36,416 bases of DNA from the NCBI GenBank assembly GCA_029777945.1, contig JAKORG010000079.1, forward strand, positions 1-36,416. Reading direction: 5' to 3'. The notes under the pieces were generated by a model. That model was given only the letters and a program-made list of their open reading frames with translations. It did not search any database and was not told the DNA's origin. Shown piece after piece: positions 1 to 8,338 of this stretch (positions are counted from its first letter, which is position 1; every line of letters starts with the position of its first letter). The stretch comes from Deltaproteobacteria bacterium. Its GTDB lineage: Bacteria > Desulfobacterota > Syntrophorhabdia > Syntrophorhabdales > Syntrophorhabdaceae. The position numbers and the translations under genes are program-made.

Positions 1-701
1 CTATGCCCCTTGAGCTTTTAAAAAAGGATATGGCAAGGTTCGGACCTGTATTCGGTCAGGGTTACGGCCAGACAGAATCAGGCCCTGATATCAGCATCCT
101 TCCCTTAGAGGACCACAAGGTAATTTACAAATCAGAAGAGGAACAGAAAATACTGGCATCGTGCGGGCAGCCCTGTCTATGGGTGCACGCAAGAATTGTT
201 GACGATAAAGGGGCTGATGTGGAGCCCTATCAGGTGGGCGAGATCATAGTGAAGAGCAAATCGGTCATGGTAGGCTACTGGAATAAGCCTGACTATACAA
301 AAGAAACAATAGTTAACAGTTGGCTTCATACAGGTGACATGGGTTATTATGATGAAAAAGGATACATGTATATCGTTGATAGAAAAAAAGACTTAATCAT
401 ATCTGGAGGAGAAAATGTGTATCCACGAGAGGTGGAAGAGATTCTTTATAAACACCCATCGGTAATGGAGGCTGCTGTTATTGGTGTGCCTGATGAGAAG
501 TGGGTAGAGAGGGTGCATGCCGTTGTTGTCCTTAAAAAGGGTGCCCAGGTGACTGCTGATGAGATAATTAACTTCTGTAAAGAAAGGATAGCTAAATATA
601 AGGCCCCTCGCTCTGTAGAGTTTGTAGATGCACTTCCAAAGAACCCCCAGGGAAAGATACTTAAAAGGGAACTAAGGGCGAGATATGTAAAAAAAGAATA
701 G
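1..701 (+). CDS. Acyl-CoA synthetase (AMP-forming), C-terminal part, cut by window edge
   Basis: This is the 3' part of an acyl-adenylate-forming CoA ligase that activates a carboxylic acid with ATP and transfers it to CoA. The visible 232 residues carry the late core motifs of the ANL superfamily: YGQTES near residue 21, the LHTGD motif near 107, the hinge DRKKDLIISGGENVYP near 126-141, and the C-terminal PKNPQGKILKREL holding the catalytic lysine. A full enzyme has about 500-550 residues, so roughly the first 300 lie upstream of the window and the first in-frame ATG (base 3) is internal. It resembles fatty-acyl or aryl-CoA ligases; the substrate cannot be read from this part. It ends 7 nt before the convergent DUF362 gene. 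Confidence 0.9.
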   Translation, partial: MPLELLKKDMARFGPVFGQGYGQTESGPDISILPLEDHKVIYKSEEEQKILASCGQPCLWVHARIVDDKGADVEPYQVGEIIVKSKSVMVGYWNKPDYTKETIVNSWLHTGDMGYYDEKGYMYIVDRKKDLIISGGENVYPREVEEILYKHPSVMEAAVIGVPDEKWVERVHAVVVLKKGAQVTADEIINFCKERIAKYKAPRSVEFVDALPKNPQGKILKRELRARYVKKE

Positions 702-708
702 TCTATTA

Positions 709-1587
709 TTATGCTTTTAAGATTTTTATTTTATCGAGGTTTATCTCGCCAAGACCTCTTTTATATGCAGTCACCGTTATGGAAATATCCTGGGGAGTTA
801 GGTTAAAGAGGGTTGTGGCATAGGCATCTATTGCCACTATGTCAGTGGAAGCTATAACTTTATTTAATATCTTTACATCTTTTAAACTCCCACCCTGGGG
901 ACCGTGGTTTGTAAGTATCCTTGTCGCATCGATGATGACAAGATGGCTTTTTATAAATGTGTTCAAATCAGCCAGTGCCTCTTCAATTTCCCTGTGTATA
1001 TATCCTCTATTCCCTCCCATTATGCCCATCATATTTTTAAGACCCAGAGTGAGTCCTGTTAAGCCATGATGTTTTGCAATGGGGCAATTTATAAAAACAT
1101 TAGCCTTAAGGGCATCGTCATAGAGTTCCCAGTTTTTCAAAAAAACACCATTTATCTTAACATCCTTAAATTTTTCCCTTTCTGTATATCTTAATTCCAC
1201 ACCTTTTATACCTTTAAGGGCTGCCTCTATACCACTGTTTTCATAGCACCTTCTCGGGTCATTGCATGTATTATCAAAAACCTTAACGATTTTAGCACCT
1301 GCCTTAAGACATTCCTCAACAATAGTCCTTACAACAATAGGATGGGTATTAGCAGCAAATTCAGGTTTTCTATCCCAGCCTATATTAGGCTTTACAACCA
1401 CCACATCACCTTTTTTTACAAATTTACCCATGCCGCCTAAGGCAGAGATACAATTCCTTGTTATTGCAGCGTAATCCTTGCCTTCACATACAGCCACAAT
1501 AGATGGTTCTTTTGCGAATAGATTTTTCGCTATATTATTTGTTATAAGGGAGGATAAAATTAACTTTAAAAATGTCCTTCTATGCAT
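709..1587 (-). CDS. DUF362 domain protein, Tat-exported
   Basis: This 292-residue protein matches the DUF362 family, whose biochemical role is unknown. Recognisable family blocks are VVKPNIGWDRKPE near residue 85, an NTHP motif just after it, and NCPIAKHHG followed by LGLKNMMG near residues 165-190. The N-terminus has two arginines in the Tat-like context RRTFLK followed by a hydrophobic stretch, so export to the periplasm by the twin-arginine system is likely. Conserved cysteines are few and no ferredoxin motif is present, unlike longer DUF362 proteins. It is divergent from the molybdopterin oxidoreductase gene, with about 68 nt between starts. The shared Tat signals suggest both act in periplasmic redox chemistry, which is inference. 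Confidence 0.85.
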   Translation of the reverse strand: MHRRTFLKLILSSLITNNIAKNLFAKEPSIVAVCEGKDYAAITRNCISALGGMGKFVKKGDVVVVKPNIGWDRKPEFAANTHPIVVRTIVEECLKAGAKIVKVFDNTCNDPRRCYENSGIEAALKGIKGVELRYTEREKFKDVKINGVFLKNWELYDDALKANVFINCPIAKHHGLTGLTLGLKNMMGIMGGNRGYIHREIEEALADLNTFIKSHLVIIDATRILTNHGPQGGSLKDVKILNKVIASTDIVAIDAYATTLFNLTPQDISITVTAYKRGLGEINLDKIKILKA

Positions 1588-1655
1588 TAAAATAAGTGTA
1601 ATATTTATTTTGTTTTTGTCAACACATAAAACATTCCATATGTAAAGGATGTTTC

Positions 1656-2354
1656 ATGGATGGTCTAAATCTTACAAGGCGGGATTTTATAAGATTTTTA
1701 AGTGTGCTCGGCGCCTGTGTGTTTATTCCAGAATACATTGTTTATGGGAAAGAGGTGAAAAAGATGCTAACCAATTATGATAAACAGGGATTTTATGTAA
1801 GGTTTATAAACCCCATCGAGCCTGTAAACCATAAGACCTGGAGGCTTGAGGTAGGAGGTCTTTGTGAAAACCCCAAGATTTTTGACCTAAAGACCCTTAA
1901 GGACTTTCCTAAATCAACGCAGATATCAAGGCTTAAATGTGTAGAGTCATGGTCCAGTAAGGCAAATTGGGGTGGTTTCAGGCCAAAGGAGCTTTTTAAA
2001 GTCGTCAAGCCCAAAAAAGAGGCAAAATATGTTTATTTTTATTCCGCTGATGAATATTACGAATTTATCCCCATAGAAGATCTTCTTCATCCCCGAACAA
2101 TATTTGCCTATACGATGAACGATGCACCCTTACCAGATGAACATGGTGGGCCTTTAAGACTAATCATACCCCCAAAATACGGTTATAAAAGCGTAAAAAC
2201 CATAATGAAAATACAATTTGTTGACAAAGAAGATAAGGGATACTGGGCAAAGTGGGGTTATTCGAACGAGGCAACGATACAGCCTGGCTGGGATTATGCC
2301 CTTGACCTTGACAGGCATATTAAAGTAGAAGAACCTGGTGAATTAAAATATTAA
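1656..2354 (+). CDS. Sulfite oxidase-family molybdopterin oxidoreductase (YedY/MsrP-like), Tat-exported
   Basis: The 232-residue protein has a Tat signal (TRRDFIRF at residues 7-14 and a hydrophobic segment) followed by an oxidoreductase molybdopterin-binding domain. The molybdenum-ligating cysteine is probably Cys95 in the block LKCVESWS, which corresponds to the CVEGWS/CVEAWS signature of MsrP and sulfite oxidases. The block HGGPLRLIIPPKYGYKSVK near residue 163 is the family's cofactor-binding turn. No dimerisation domain follows, so it is of the short MsrP type rather than eukaryotic-type sulfite oxidase. No haem partner (MsrQ) lies next to it. The physiological substrate is unknown: methionine sulfoxide in MsrP, but other sulfoxides or sulfite are possible. 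An AAAGGA ribosome site precedes the ATG by a few bases. Confidence 0.85.
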   Translation: MDGLNLTRRDFIRFLSVLGACVFIPEYIVYGKEVKKMLTNYDKQGFYVRFINPIEPVNHKTWRLEVGGLCENPKIFDLKTLKDFPKSTQISRLKCVESWSSKANWGGFRPKELFKVVKPKKEAKYVYFYSADEYYEFIPIEDLLHPRTIFAYTMNDAPLPDEHGGPLRLIIPPKYGYKSVKTIMKIQFVDKEDKGYWAKWGYSNEATIQPGWDYALDLDRHIKVEEPGELKY

Positions 2355-2368
2355 TTTCTAATTTTTCA

Positions 2369-2397
2369 TTGTCATAGTCAAAAAAATAGCATATAGA
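2369..2397 (+). promoter_or_regulatory. Possible sigma70 promoter of cooS
   Basis: TTGTCA (2369-2374), a 17-nt spacer and TATAGA (2392-2397) lie about 48 nt before the cooS start. The -35 matches 5 of 6 consensus positions and the -10 matches 4 of 6. In an AT-rich region such matches arise by chance, so this is a modest call. A 19-nt element repeated elsewhere in the window (2412-2430) lies just downstream of the predicted transcription start. Confidence 0.35.
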
Positions 2398-2411
2398 ATA
2401 TCTAAACTAAA

Positions 2412-2430
2412 TTTAAAAAATGGCATTTAA
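2412..2430 (+). repeat. 19-nt element shared with the 21.2-kb intergenic region
   Basis: TTTAAAAAATGGCATTTAA occurs here, in the cooS leader just before its ribosome site, and as an exact reverse complement at 21171-21189. Its core AAATGGCATTT is nearly palindromic. It could be a regulator site or a chance match in AT-rich DNA. Confidence 0.4.
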
Positions 2431-2445
2431 AAAGGGAGGTCTAAA

Positions 2446-4350
2446 ATGGAAGACAAGAGAATTTCTTATCATGAATCTGTTCGCAAAGTATATGAGAGAA
2501 TAAAAAAAGACAATATGGATAATATATGGGATAGATACGAAGCCCAGGGTATGGGTGGCAATCCTGACCAGAGGTGTCCATTCTGTCTGGCAGGTGTGCG
2601 ATGTGATTTATGTTCAAACGGTCCGTGCAGGGCAGATGTGGAGAAAAATAAAAAAGGTGTATGCGGTATAACCGGGGATGGTATGGCCATGAGGATGATG
2701 CTTTTAAGAAATGTTATGGGTGCATCTACTTATCACTATCATACTGAACAGACCATAAAGACACTAAGGGCAGTGGCTGAAGGCAAATCGCCGTTTAAAA
2801 TAAAAGATAAAGATAAACTCATGGGACTTGCCATTCGTTTTAATATACCCGATTTTATGCCTGAAGATGATGTAATTTTAGCCCTGTGTAATCATTTTGA
2901 GGCAGATTTCAATAGAAAGCATGATGAACCAAGTCACATAGTTCTCACCCTTGCACCAAAAGAAAGGATAAAAACATGGAAGGAACTGGGGATTTTCCCA
3001 GGTGGCATATATGGAGAGATGTTGTTTTCTACAAGTTCATGTCTAACAAATGTGGATGGCTATTATAAAAGCCTTGCATTAAAGGCAATGAGGCTTGCAA
3101 TTGCCATGGCATATCAGAGTCAGCTTATAAACGAATACTGCCAGGACATACTTTTTGGTACCCCAAGACCACATAAGATTAGGTGTGACCTCGGGGTTCT
3201 TGACCCTGATTATGTAAATGTGTTGCCAAATGGACACGAACCCTTTCTCGGTTTTGCCATGATAGAGCTTGCAAAAAATCAAAAATGGCAACAGAAGGCA
3301 AGGTCTGTAGGTGCTAAAGGTTTAAGGATTATTGCAAATATAGAGACAGGTCAGGAGATGATCCAGCGATGGGAGACCGACGATGTATTCTTTGGCTTTA
3401 TAGGGAACTGGATTATGCAGGAGGCTGTATTGGCAAGTGGCTGTGTAGACTTATTTGCCTGCGATATGAATTGTTCCATGCCTGTGGATCCAAAATATGC
3501 GGAGAGATACAAATTTAAGCTTATACCAGTGAGTCCACTTGTTGCCTTTGAGGGAATAAAAGATAGGATCGATTATATTCCAGAAGAGGCAGAAAAACAG
3601 GCGGAGAAACTCCTTGAAATGGCAATTGAAAATTTTAAGGAAAGAAGACAAACAGTAGAGCCCGTCACAGGCTTGCCATTAAGGGAGGCATTGGTTGGTT
3701 TTTCTACAGAGAGCATCTTTGGAATTTTAGGTGGCACACTGGAACCTTTATTAAAGGCAATTATAGGGGGGAATATAAAAGGTATTGCAGCAATTGTATC
3801 TTGCACAACATTGAGGGATTCAGGTCAGGACTGTCATACTGTAGCCATTGCAAAAGAGTTAATAAAGAGGGATGTTCTTATACTTTCAATGGGTTGCGGA
3901 AATGCAGCACTTCAGGTGGCAGGGCTTACGAATTTAGAGGCAAAGGAACTTGCAGGCAATAGTTTAAAGGCAGTTTGCGAACTCTTAAAGATTCCTCCTG
4001 TATTGAGTTTTGGCACATGCACAGATACAGGGAGGGTTGCAGATTTAGTTGCAGCCTTTGCCTCATTGCTTGGTGATATTCCCATATGTGAATTGCCTGT
4101 TGTGGCAGTGGCACCGGAATATATGGAACAGAAGGCTACAATAGATGCCATATTTGCCCTCGCCCTTGGTCTATATACATATGTCAACCCTGTGCCTACA
4201 GTAACAGGCGCACCTAATCTCGTAAAGCTTCTTACAGAAGAACTTGAAGGTTTAACAGGTGGAAAGTTAAATGTAGAGAAAGACCCCATAAAGGCAGTGG
4301 ATGGTATAATGGCTCATATTGAGGCAAAAAGAAAGAAACTCGGAATATAA
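2446..4350 (+). CDS. cooS: Divergent anaerobic Ni-type carbon-monoxide dehydrogenase, catalytic subunit
   Basis: The 634-residue protein is a CooS-type CO dehydrogenase, which interconverts CO and CO2. Near the N-terminus, cysteines 44, 47, 53, 56, 61 and 73 form the B/D-cluster region (CxxCx5CxxCx4C, then C73). Compared with Carboxydothermus CODH II recalled from memory, C-cluster ligands are retained at His264, Cys343, Cys453, Cys484 and Cys525, and the catalytic lysine at Lys563. The CC pair carrying ligand Cys295 is replaced by Ile299-Glu300 in ANIETGQEM. The proton-relay His93 position falls on Tyr96, although His97 and His99 are adjacent. One of the two D-cluster cysteines is Arg52. No cooC or cooF is adjacent. 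A strong ribosome site, GGGAGG, precedes the ATG. The family call is secure; CO oxidation activity is not. Confidence 0.9.
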   Translation: MEDKRISYHESVRKVYERIKKDNMDNIWDRYEAQGMGGNPDQRCPFCLAGVRCDLCSNGPCRADVEKNKKGVCGITGDGMAMRMMLLRNVMGASTYHYHTEQTIKTLRAVAEGKSPFKIKDKDKLMGLAIRFNIPDFMPEDDVILALCNHFEADFNRKHDEPSHIVLTLAPKERIKTWKELGIFPGGIYGEMLFSTSSCLTNVDGYYKSLALKAMRLAIAMAYQSQLINEYCQDILFGTPRPHKIRCDLGVLDPDYVNVLPNGHEPFLGFAMIELAKNQKWQQKARSVGAKGLRIIANIETGQEMIQRWETDDVFFGFIGNWIMQEAVLASGCVDLFACDMNCSMPVDPKYAERYKFKLIPVSPLVAFEGIKDRIDYIPEEAEKQAEKLLEMAIENFKERRQTVEPVTGLPLREALVGFSTESIFGILGGTLEPLLKAIIGGNIKGIAAIVSCTTLRDSGQDCHTVAIAKELIKRDVLILSMGCGNAALQVAGLTNLEAKELAGNSLKAVCELLKIPPVLSFGTCTDTGRVADLVAAFASLLGDIPICELPVVAVAPEYMEQKATIDAIFALALGLYTYVNPVPTVTGAPNLVKLLTEELEGLTGGKLNVEKDPIKAVDGIMAHIEAKRKKLGI

Positions 4351-4372
4351 AGATTAAATTAAGGGGGGTAAA

Positions 4373-5623
4373 ATGGAAGGGGCAGGCAGTGTTGAAAAGA
4401 GGACTATTCACTGGGCATGGATAGTCCTTGCCGTATGTTTTTTTGACCTATACATAAACTACGGTATAAGGCTTGGTTATAGCGTTTTACTTCCAGAAAT
4501 GATAAGGACCATGGGGTTTACAAGAAGGCAGGGTGGGGATATATTCAATGCCTATTTTATAGTGTATATAATTTTTTCGCTATTTACAGGCTATCTTACA
4601 GATCGTTTAGGTGCAAGGAAGGTGATATCTGTCTTCTGTGTTATACTCGGTATTGGAACTGTGCTTATGGGAACTGCAAAAAGCTTTTGGCAGGCATGCA
4701 TCTTTTATGGCATTGTAGGTATGGGTGGTGCTGCCATGTGGACGCCCATCATCACCCTTGTGCAGAGGTGGTTTGCAGTAAGAAAAAAGGGTATGGCTTT
4801 GGGTATTCTATCTACAGGCTTTGGCCTTGGTTTTGCCACAATGGGTAGGTTTTATCCTGCTGTAGTTGCATGGAGAGACTGGCGATACTGCTGGTATATT
4901 CTTGGAGTAGCAGCCCTTTTTATGGTTTTTATAAATGCATTGCTACTTCGAAGCAAACCTGAGGACAAGGGTCTGTCCCCATGGGGTAGTATAGAAGATA
5001 AGCCCCCTCAGCAAGAGGTATCAAAAATGGCGCAAAAGATAAGCCTTTCAGAGATTCTCTCCGTTTCTAATTTCTGGTTTATTGCCATTTCATATTTTCT
5101 CATTGCTGCAGCACTATATCTTTTATTAACCTTTATGGTGGACTATGCAAGATATGAAATAGGGCTTGCCTATGAAAGGGCATCGCTTCTTGCAACGATT
5201 CACGGTTTAGGACAGATCATAGGGGTCCTTACAATACCTATGGCATCTGACTATATAGGCAGGCGCATGACCCTTGTTATCTCCAATGCATGCATAGCCC
5301 TTTGTATATTCAATGTGATTCTTGCCGGTAACAATGTTACATGGCTTTATATCAGTACAGGTTTTCTCGGTGCTTTTTTCGGTGCCACCTTTCCCATGTA
5401 TGGTGCCGCAGGAGGGGATTATTTCAAGAAGGAGATGATGGGAACCGTAATTGGTGCCTTAACGATATTTTACGGTTCAGGTGCTATCCTTGCCAATAGG
5501 GTAGGTGGCCATATTAGGGATATTACAGGTTCGTTCTTTATTCCCTTTATTCTGGCATCAATATCAGCCATTGTAGCATCTATACTTATGGTATTTGTGA
5601 AAAGAAGGATATGGAATACATAA
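4373..5623 (+). CDS. Major facilitator superfamily transporter
   Basis: This is a 416-residue polytopic membrane protein with about twelve hydrophobic segments. The MFS motif A appears twice: TDRLGARKV after helix 2 (near residue 75) and SDYIGRRM in the second half (near residue 295). The arrangement resembles the oxalate/formate and monocarboxylate transporter branch of the superfamily, but the substrate cannot be told from sequence alone. It starts 22 nt after the cooS stop behind an AAGGGGGG ribosome site, so it is probably cotranscribed with cooS. A carboxylate related to C1 or short-chain acid metabolism would fit that context, which is inference. Confidence 0.85.
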   Translation: MEGAGSVEKRTIHWAWIVLAVCFFDLYINYGIRLGYSVLLPEMIRTMGFTRRQGGDIFNAYFIVYIIFSLFTGYLTDRLGARKVISVFCVILGIGTVLMGTAKSFWQACIFYGIVGMGGAAMWTPIITLVQRWFAVRKKGMALGILSTGFGLGFATMGRFYPAVVAWRDWRYCWYILGVAALFMVFINALLLRSKPEDKGLSPWGSIEDKPPQQEVSKMAQKISLSEILSVSNFWFIAISYFLIAAALYLLLTFMVDYARYEIGLAYERASLLATIHGLGQIIGVLTIPMASDYIGRRMTLVISNACIALCIFNVILAGNNVTWLYISTGFLGAFFGATFPMYGAAGGDYFKKEMMGTVIGALTIFYGSGAILANRVGGHIRDITGSFFIPFILASISAIVASILMVFVKRRIWNT

Positions 5624-5731
5624 CATCGCAACCTGATGACACAGAATTTACCCAGGATATCTACATTAAACATGAATTAAAACCTCAAATATTGAGTATC
5701 ATTACAAAGAATAAAAAATTAACAAAAATTA

Positions 5732-5759
5732 TTGACAAGTTTGTCCATTATGATAGTAT
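5732..5759 (+). promoter_or_regulatory. Possible dsrA promoter with overlapping palindrome
   Basis: TTGACA (5732-5737), 16 nt and TAGTAT (5754-5759) lie 42 nt before the dsrA start. The -35 is perfect and the -10 is poor (4 of 6). A short perfect inverted repeat, GACAA-GT-TTGTC (5734-5745), overlaps the -35 hexamer, which is a usual position for a repressor site. This is the only long gap upstream of the whole dsr run, so a promoter is expected here. Confidence 0.4.
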
Positions 5760-5800
5760 GTGACATAGATTTTTTCAGTCAATCTTTAAGGGGGTGAGTT

Positions 5801-6964
5801 ATGAGTGATGAGACACCTTTGCTCGATGAACTTGAAAAAGGGCCATGGCCGAGTTATGTAACCCAGATAAAGCGTGCGGCAAAAAAGAAAAAGGCCGCAA
5901 AAGACCTGCTTGGTATTCAAGAGCTCTCGTATAAGGACAGGATAACTCACTGGAAGCACGGTGGGATTGTAGGTGTTACAGGATATGGTAGCGGTGTTAT
6001 TGGTAGATACTGCGACCAACCGGAAAAATTTCCAGATGCTGCTCAATTTCATACAATGAGGATTAACCACCCGGCAGGTTGGTTTTACAACACAAAATCA
6101 CTCCGTGAAATCTGTGATACCTGGGAGCAATACGGTAGTGGTCTTACAAATTTTCACGGTTCAACAGGGGACATCATACTCCTTGGAACAACTACAGATA
6201 ACCTGCAGCCATGTTTTGATGCCTTAACAGAAAAAGGCTTTGACTTAGGTGGCTCAGGATCAGCGCTACGGACCATATCAGGTTGTGTGGGTCAGGCAAG
6301 GTGTGAATGGGCAAATTTTGACACCCTAAATCTTGTCTATGATTTGACCATGGAATTTCAGGACGAAATCCACAGACCACGCTGGCCTTATAAATTTAAA
6401 ATTAAGGCATCGGGATGTCCAAATGACTGTGTTGCAGCCATTGCAAGGGCTGATTTCACCATCATTGGGACTTGGAGGGACAGTTTAAGGATTGACCAGG
6501 CTGCTATAAGAAACTATGTGGATAATGGATTTGAAATAAAAACCCTAATTGTAGATAAATGTCCTTCAGGTGCCCTGGAATGGGACGATAAGTCAAAAGA
6601 ATTAAAACTAAATGCAGAGGATTGTGTCCGTTGCATGCACTGCATAAACAAGATGCCAAAGGCAATAAGACCTGGAGTAGATACAGGTGCAACAATCCTT
6701 GTAGGAGGAAAGGCGCCTATTATTAAAGGTGCATATCTATCATGGGTGTTGGTGCCCTTTATCAAGGTAGAGCCGCCCTATGAAGAGATTAAAGGCCTTT
6801 TGAGAAAGATCTGGGATTTCTGGGATGAAAACGGTCGCACAAGGGAGAGGCTTGCAGAGCTCATTGAGCGTGTGGGTTTAAAGAATTTCTTAAAAGAAAT
6901 AGGCGTGCCACCTATGCCTCAAATGGTATATAAACCAAGGGCAAACCCTTATGTGTATTTTTAA
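5801..6964 (+). CDS. dsrA: Dissimilatory sulfite reductase alpha subunit
   Basis: DsrA forms the cytoplasmic A2B2 sulfite reductase with DsrB and reduces sulfite at a coupled sirohaem-[4Fe-4S] centre. The cluster cysteines are Cys162/Cys168 (CVGQARC) and Cys206/Cys210 (CPNDC), preceded by the lysine-rich YKFKIK strand of the sulfite-binding site. An inserted ferredoxin domain is visible with Cys254 and CVRCMHC at 275-281. The N-terminal [14 protein letters not shown] block and the C-terminal NPYVYF are typical. At 387 residues it is shorter than the usual 410-440. The missing parts are a segment near residue 30 and a loop just before the ferredoxin domain; catalytic motifs are intact. An AAGGGGGTGAG ribosome site precedes the ATG. 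It is the first gene of the dsr run. Confidence 0.98.
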   Translation: MSDETPLLDELEKGPWPSYVTQIKRAAKKKKAAKDLLGIQELSYKDRITHWKHGGIVGVTGYGSGVIGRYCDQPEKFPDAAQFHTMRINHPAGWFYNTKSLREICDTWEQYGSGLTNFHGSTGDIILLGTTTDNLQPCFDALTEKGFDLGGSGSALRTISGCVGQARCEWANFDTLNLVYDLTMEFQDEIHRPRWPYKFKIKASGCPNDCVAAIARADFTIIGTWRDSLRIDQAAIRNYVDNGFEIKTLIVDKCPSGALEWDDKSKELKLNAEDCVRCMHCINKMPKAIRPGVDTGATILVGGKAPIIKGAYLSWVLVPFIKVEPPYEEIKGLLRKIWDFWDENGRTRERLAELIERVGLKNFLKEIGVPPMPQMVYKPRANPYVYF

Positions 6965-7012
6965 TGTTAAATTAAACGCATTGAACATATAACAAAATCA
7001 AGGAGGGCAATT

Positions 7013-8077
7013 ATGGGAAGGACAGATATAGGGCCACCGGATTATAAAGATATGCTTCCCCCGGTGATAAAGAAAAATTATGGAAAATGGAAATTTCACG
7101 AGACCATAAGACCCGGGGTTTTAAGGCATGTATCTGAATCAGGAGATGAACTCTACACAGTAAGGGCAGGTTCTCCCAGGCTTTTAAGTATAGATTTTGT
7201 AAGGGACATCTGTGATGTTGCAGATAAATACTGTGATGGTTATTTAAGATTCACAAGTCGTTATAACATCGAGTTTATGACGGATAAAAAGGCAAATGTA
7301 GATGCCTTGATAGAAGAATTAAAAAGGCTCGGTCTCCCTGTGGGAGGGACAGGGAACGCTATATCTAATATTGTCCATACCCAGGGCTGGATACACTGCC
7401 ATAGCGCAGCAACAGATGCATCAGGTCTTGTAAAGGCAATAATGGATGAGCTGTATGATTATTTTACAAGCATGAAACTACCGGCTTATGTAAGAATAGC
7501 CGTGGCATGCTGTATAAACATGTGCGGGGCAGTCCACTGTTCTGATTTGGCAATTGTGGGTGTCCACAGAAAACCCCCAAAGGTAGACCACGAAAAGGTC
7601 CTTGCCCAATGTGAAATACCAACGATTATTCAATCATGTCCTACCGGTGCCATAAGGCGTCATCCTGACCCCAATGTAAAGAGCGTGGTGGTCCGAGAAG
7701 ACCTTTGCATGTATTGCGCCAACTGTTTTACCGTATGCCCTGCTATGCCGCTTGCAGACCCTGAAGGGGATGGCGTTGCCATCTACGCTGGAGGCAAGGT
7801 ATCCAATGCAAGAAAACCACCCATGTTCTCGAGGATGGTAGTCCCTTATCTACCTAACAATCCACCTCGATGGCCTGAGGTTGTTGATATAATCAAGAAG
7901 ATCGTGGAGGTATATGCATCGAATGCGAAAAAATACGAGAGGATGGGTGAATGGATAGAGCGTATTGGCTGGGAAAAATTCTTTAAATTAACGGGCATTC
8001 CTTTTACAGAACAGCATATAGATGATTTTACCCATGCTGTTGAGACTTATAGGACAACGACCCAATTTAAGTGGTAA
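7013..8077 (+). CDS. dsrB: Dissimilatory sulfite reductase beta subunit
   Basis: DsrB carries the catalytically competent sirohaem in the DsrAB reductase. Visible motifs are [14 protein letters not shown] (Cys129), the cluster block [11 protein letters not shown] (166-176), and a ferredoxin domain with Cys209 and [12 protein letters not shown] (232-242). The ending TTTQFKW matches the usual TQFKF. At 354 residues it is somewhat shorter than the usual 360-380, mostly at the N-terminus, where it begins directly at the [15 protein letters not shown] block. It follows dsrA by 48 nt with its own strong ribosome site (AAGGAGGG), as expected for equimolar subunits. Confidence 0.98.
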   Translation: MGRTDIGPPDYKDMLPPVIKKNYGKWKFHETIRPGVLRHVSESGDELYTVRAGSPRLLSIDFVRDICDVADKYCDGYLRFTSRYNIEFMTDKKANVDALIEELKRLGLPVGGTGNAISNIVHTQGWIHCHSAATDASGLVKAIMDELYDYFTSMKLPAYVRIAVACCINMCGAVHCSDLAIVGVHRKPPKVDHEKVLAQCEIPTIIQSCPTGAIRRHPDPNVKSVVVREDLCMYCANCFTVCPAMPLADPEGDGVAIYAGGKVSNARKPPMFSRMVVPYLPNNPPRWPEVVDIIKKIVEVYASNAKKYERMGEWIERIGWEKFFKLTGIPFTEQHIDDFTHAVETYRTTTQFKW

Positions 8078-8103
8078 AGGCAATATAAAAAGGGGGTGTA
8101 AGA

Positions 8104-8307
8104 TTGCAAGAAGAGATAACTGAAGAATTAAAAAATAAAATTATTGAATATTTAAAAACAGTTTCAAAGGCAAAGAATAAAGAAGTTGCCCGGGCAATAG
8201 ATGCTGATAAACACATTGTGGATAAGGCAATAGCTGAATTGAGCAAAGAGGGAAAGATAGAGTACATCTACCTCGGTGCATCTTTTATTAAACTAAAGGA
8301 AGATTGA
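8104..8307 (+). CDS. dsrD: DsrD, winged-helix activator of sulfite reductase
   Basis: This 67-residue protein matches DsrD in size, position and its winged-helix pattern (helix KNKIIEYLKTV, helix NKEVARAI, recognition helix, then a strand pair IEYIYLGASFIKL). DsrD is an allosteric activator of DsrAB in sulfate reducers and is used as a marker of the reductive Dsr type. The start is TTG at 8104: an AGGGGGTG ribosome site lies 5 nt before it and no in-frame ATG or GTG occurs nearby. Sequence similarity to Desulfovibrio DsrD is low by eye, so the name rests partly on its place right after dsrB. Confidence 0.85.
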   Translation: MQEEITEELKNKIIEYLKTVSKAKNKEVARAIDADKHIVDKAIAELSKEGKIEYIYLGASFIKLKED

Positions 8308-8338
8308 TTTTATAATGTGTTATGGGGTTTGAACTTAT

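Noticed and set aside
3912-4289. 125-residue frame antisense to cooS
   Set aside because: Lies wholly within a clearly coding gene, no ribosome site, low-complexity Ser/Ala-rich translation typical of a shadow frame.
5611-5763. 50-codon frame overlapping the end of the MFS gene and running to the dsr promoter
   Set aside because: AAGG lies only 2 nt before the ATG, the frame runs across the probable dsrA promoter, and the Lys/Ile-rich translation fits AT-rich non-coding DNA. Kept only as a remote possibility.
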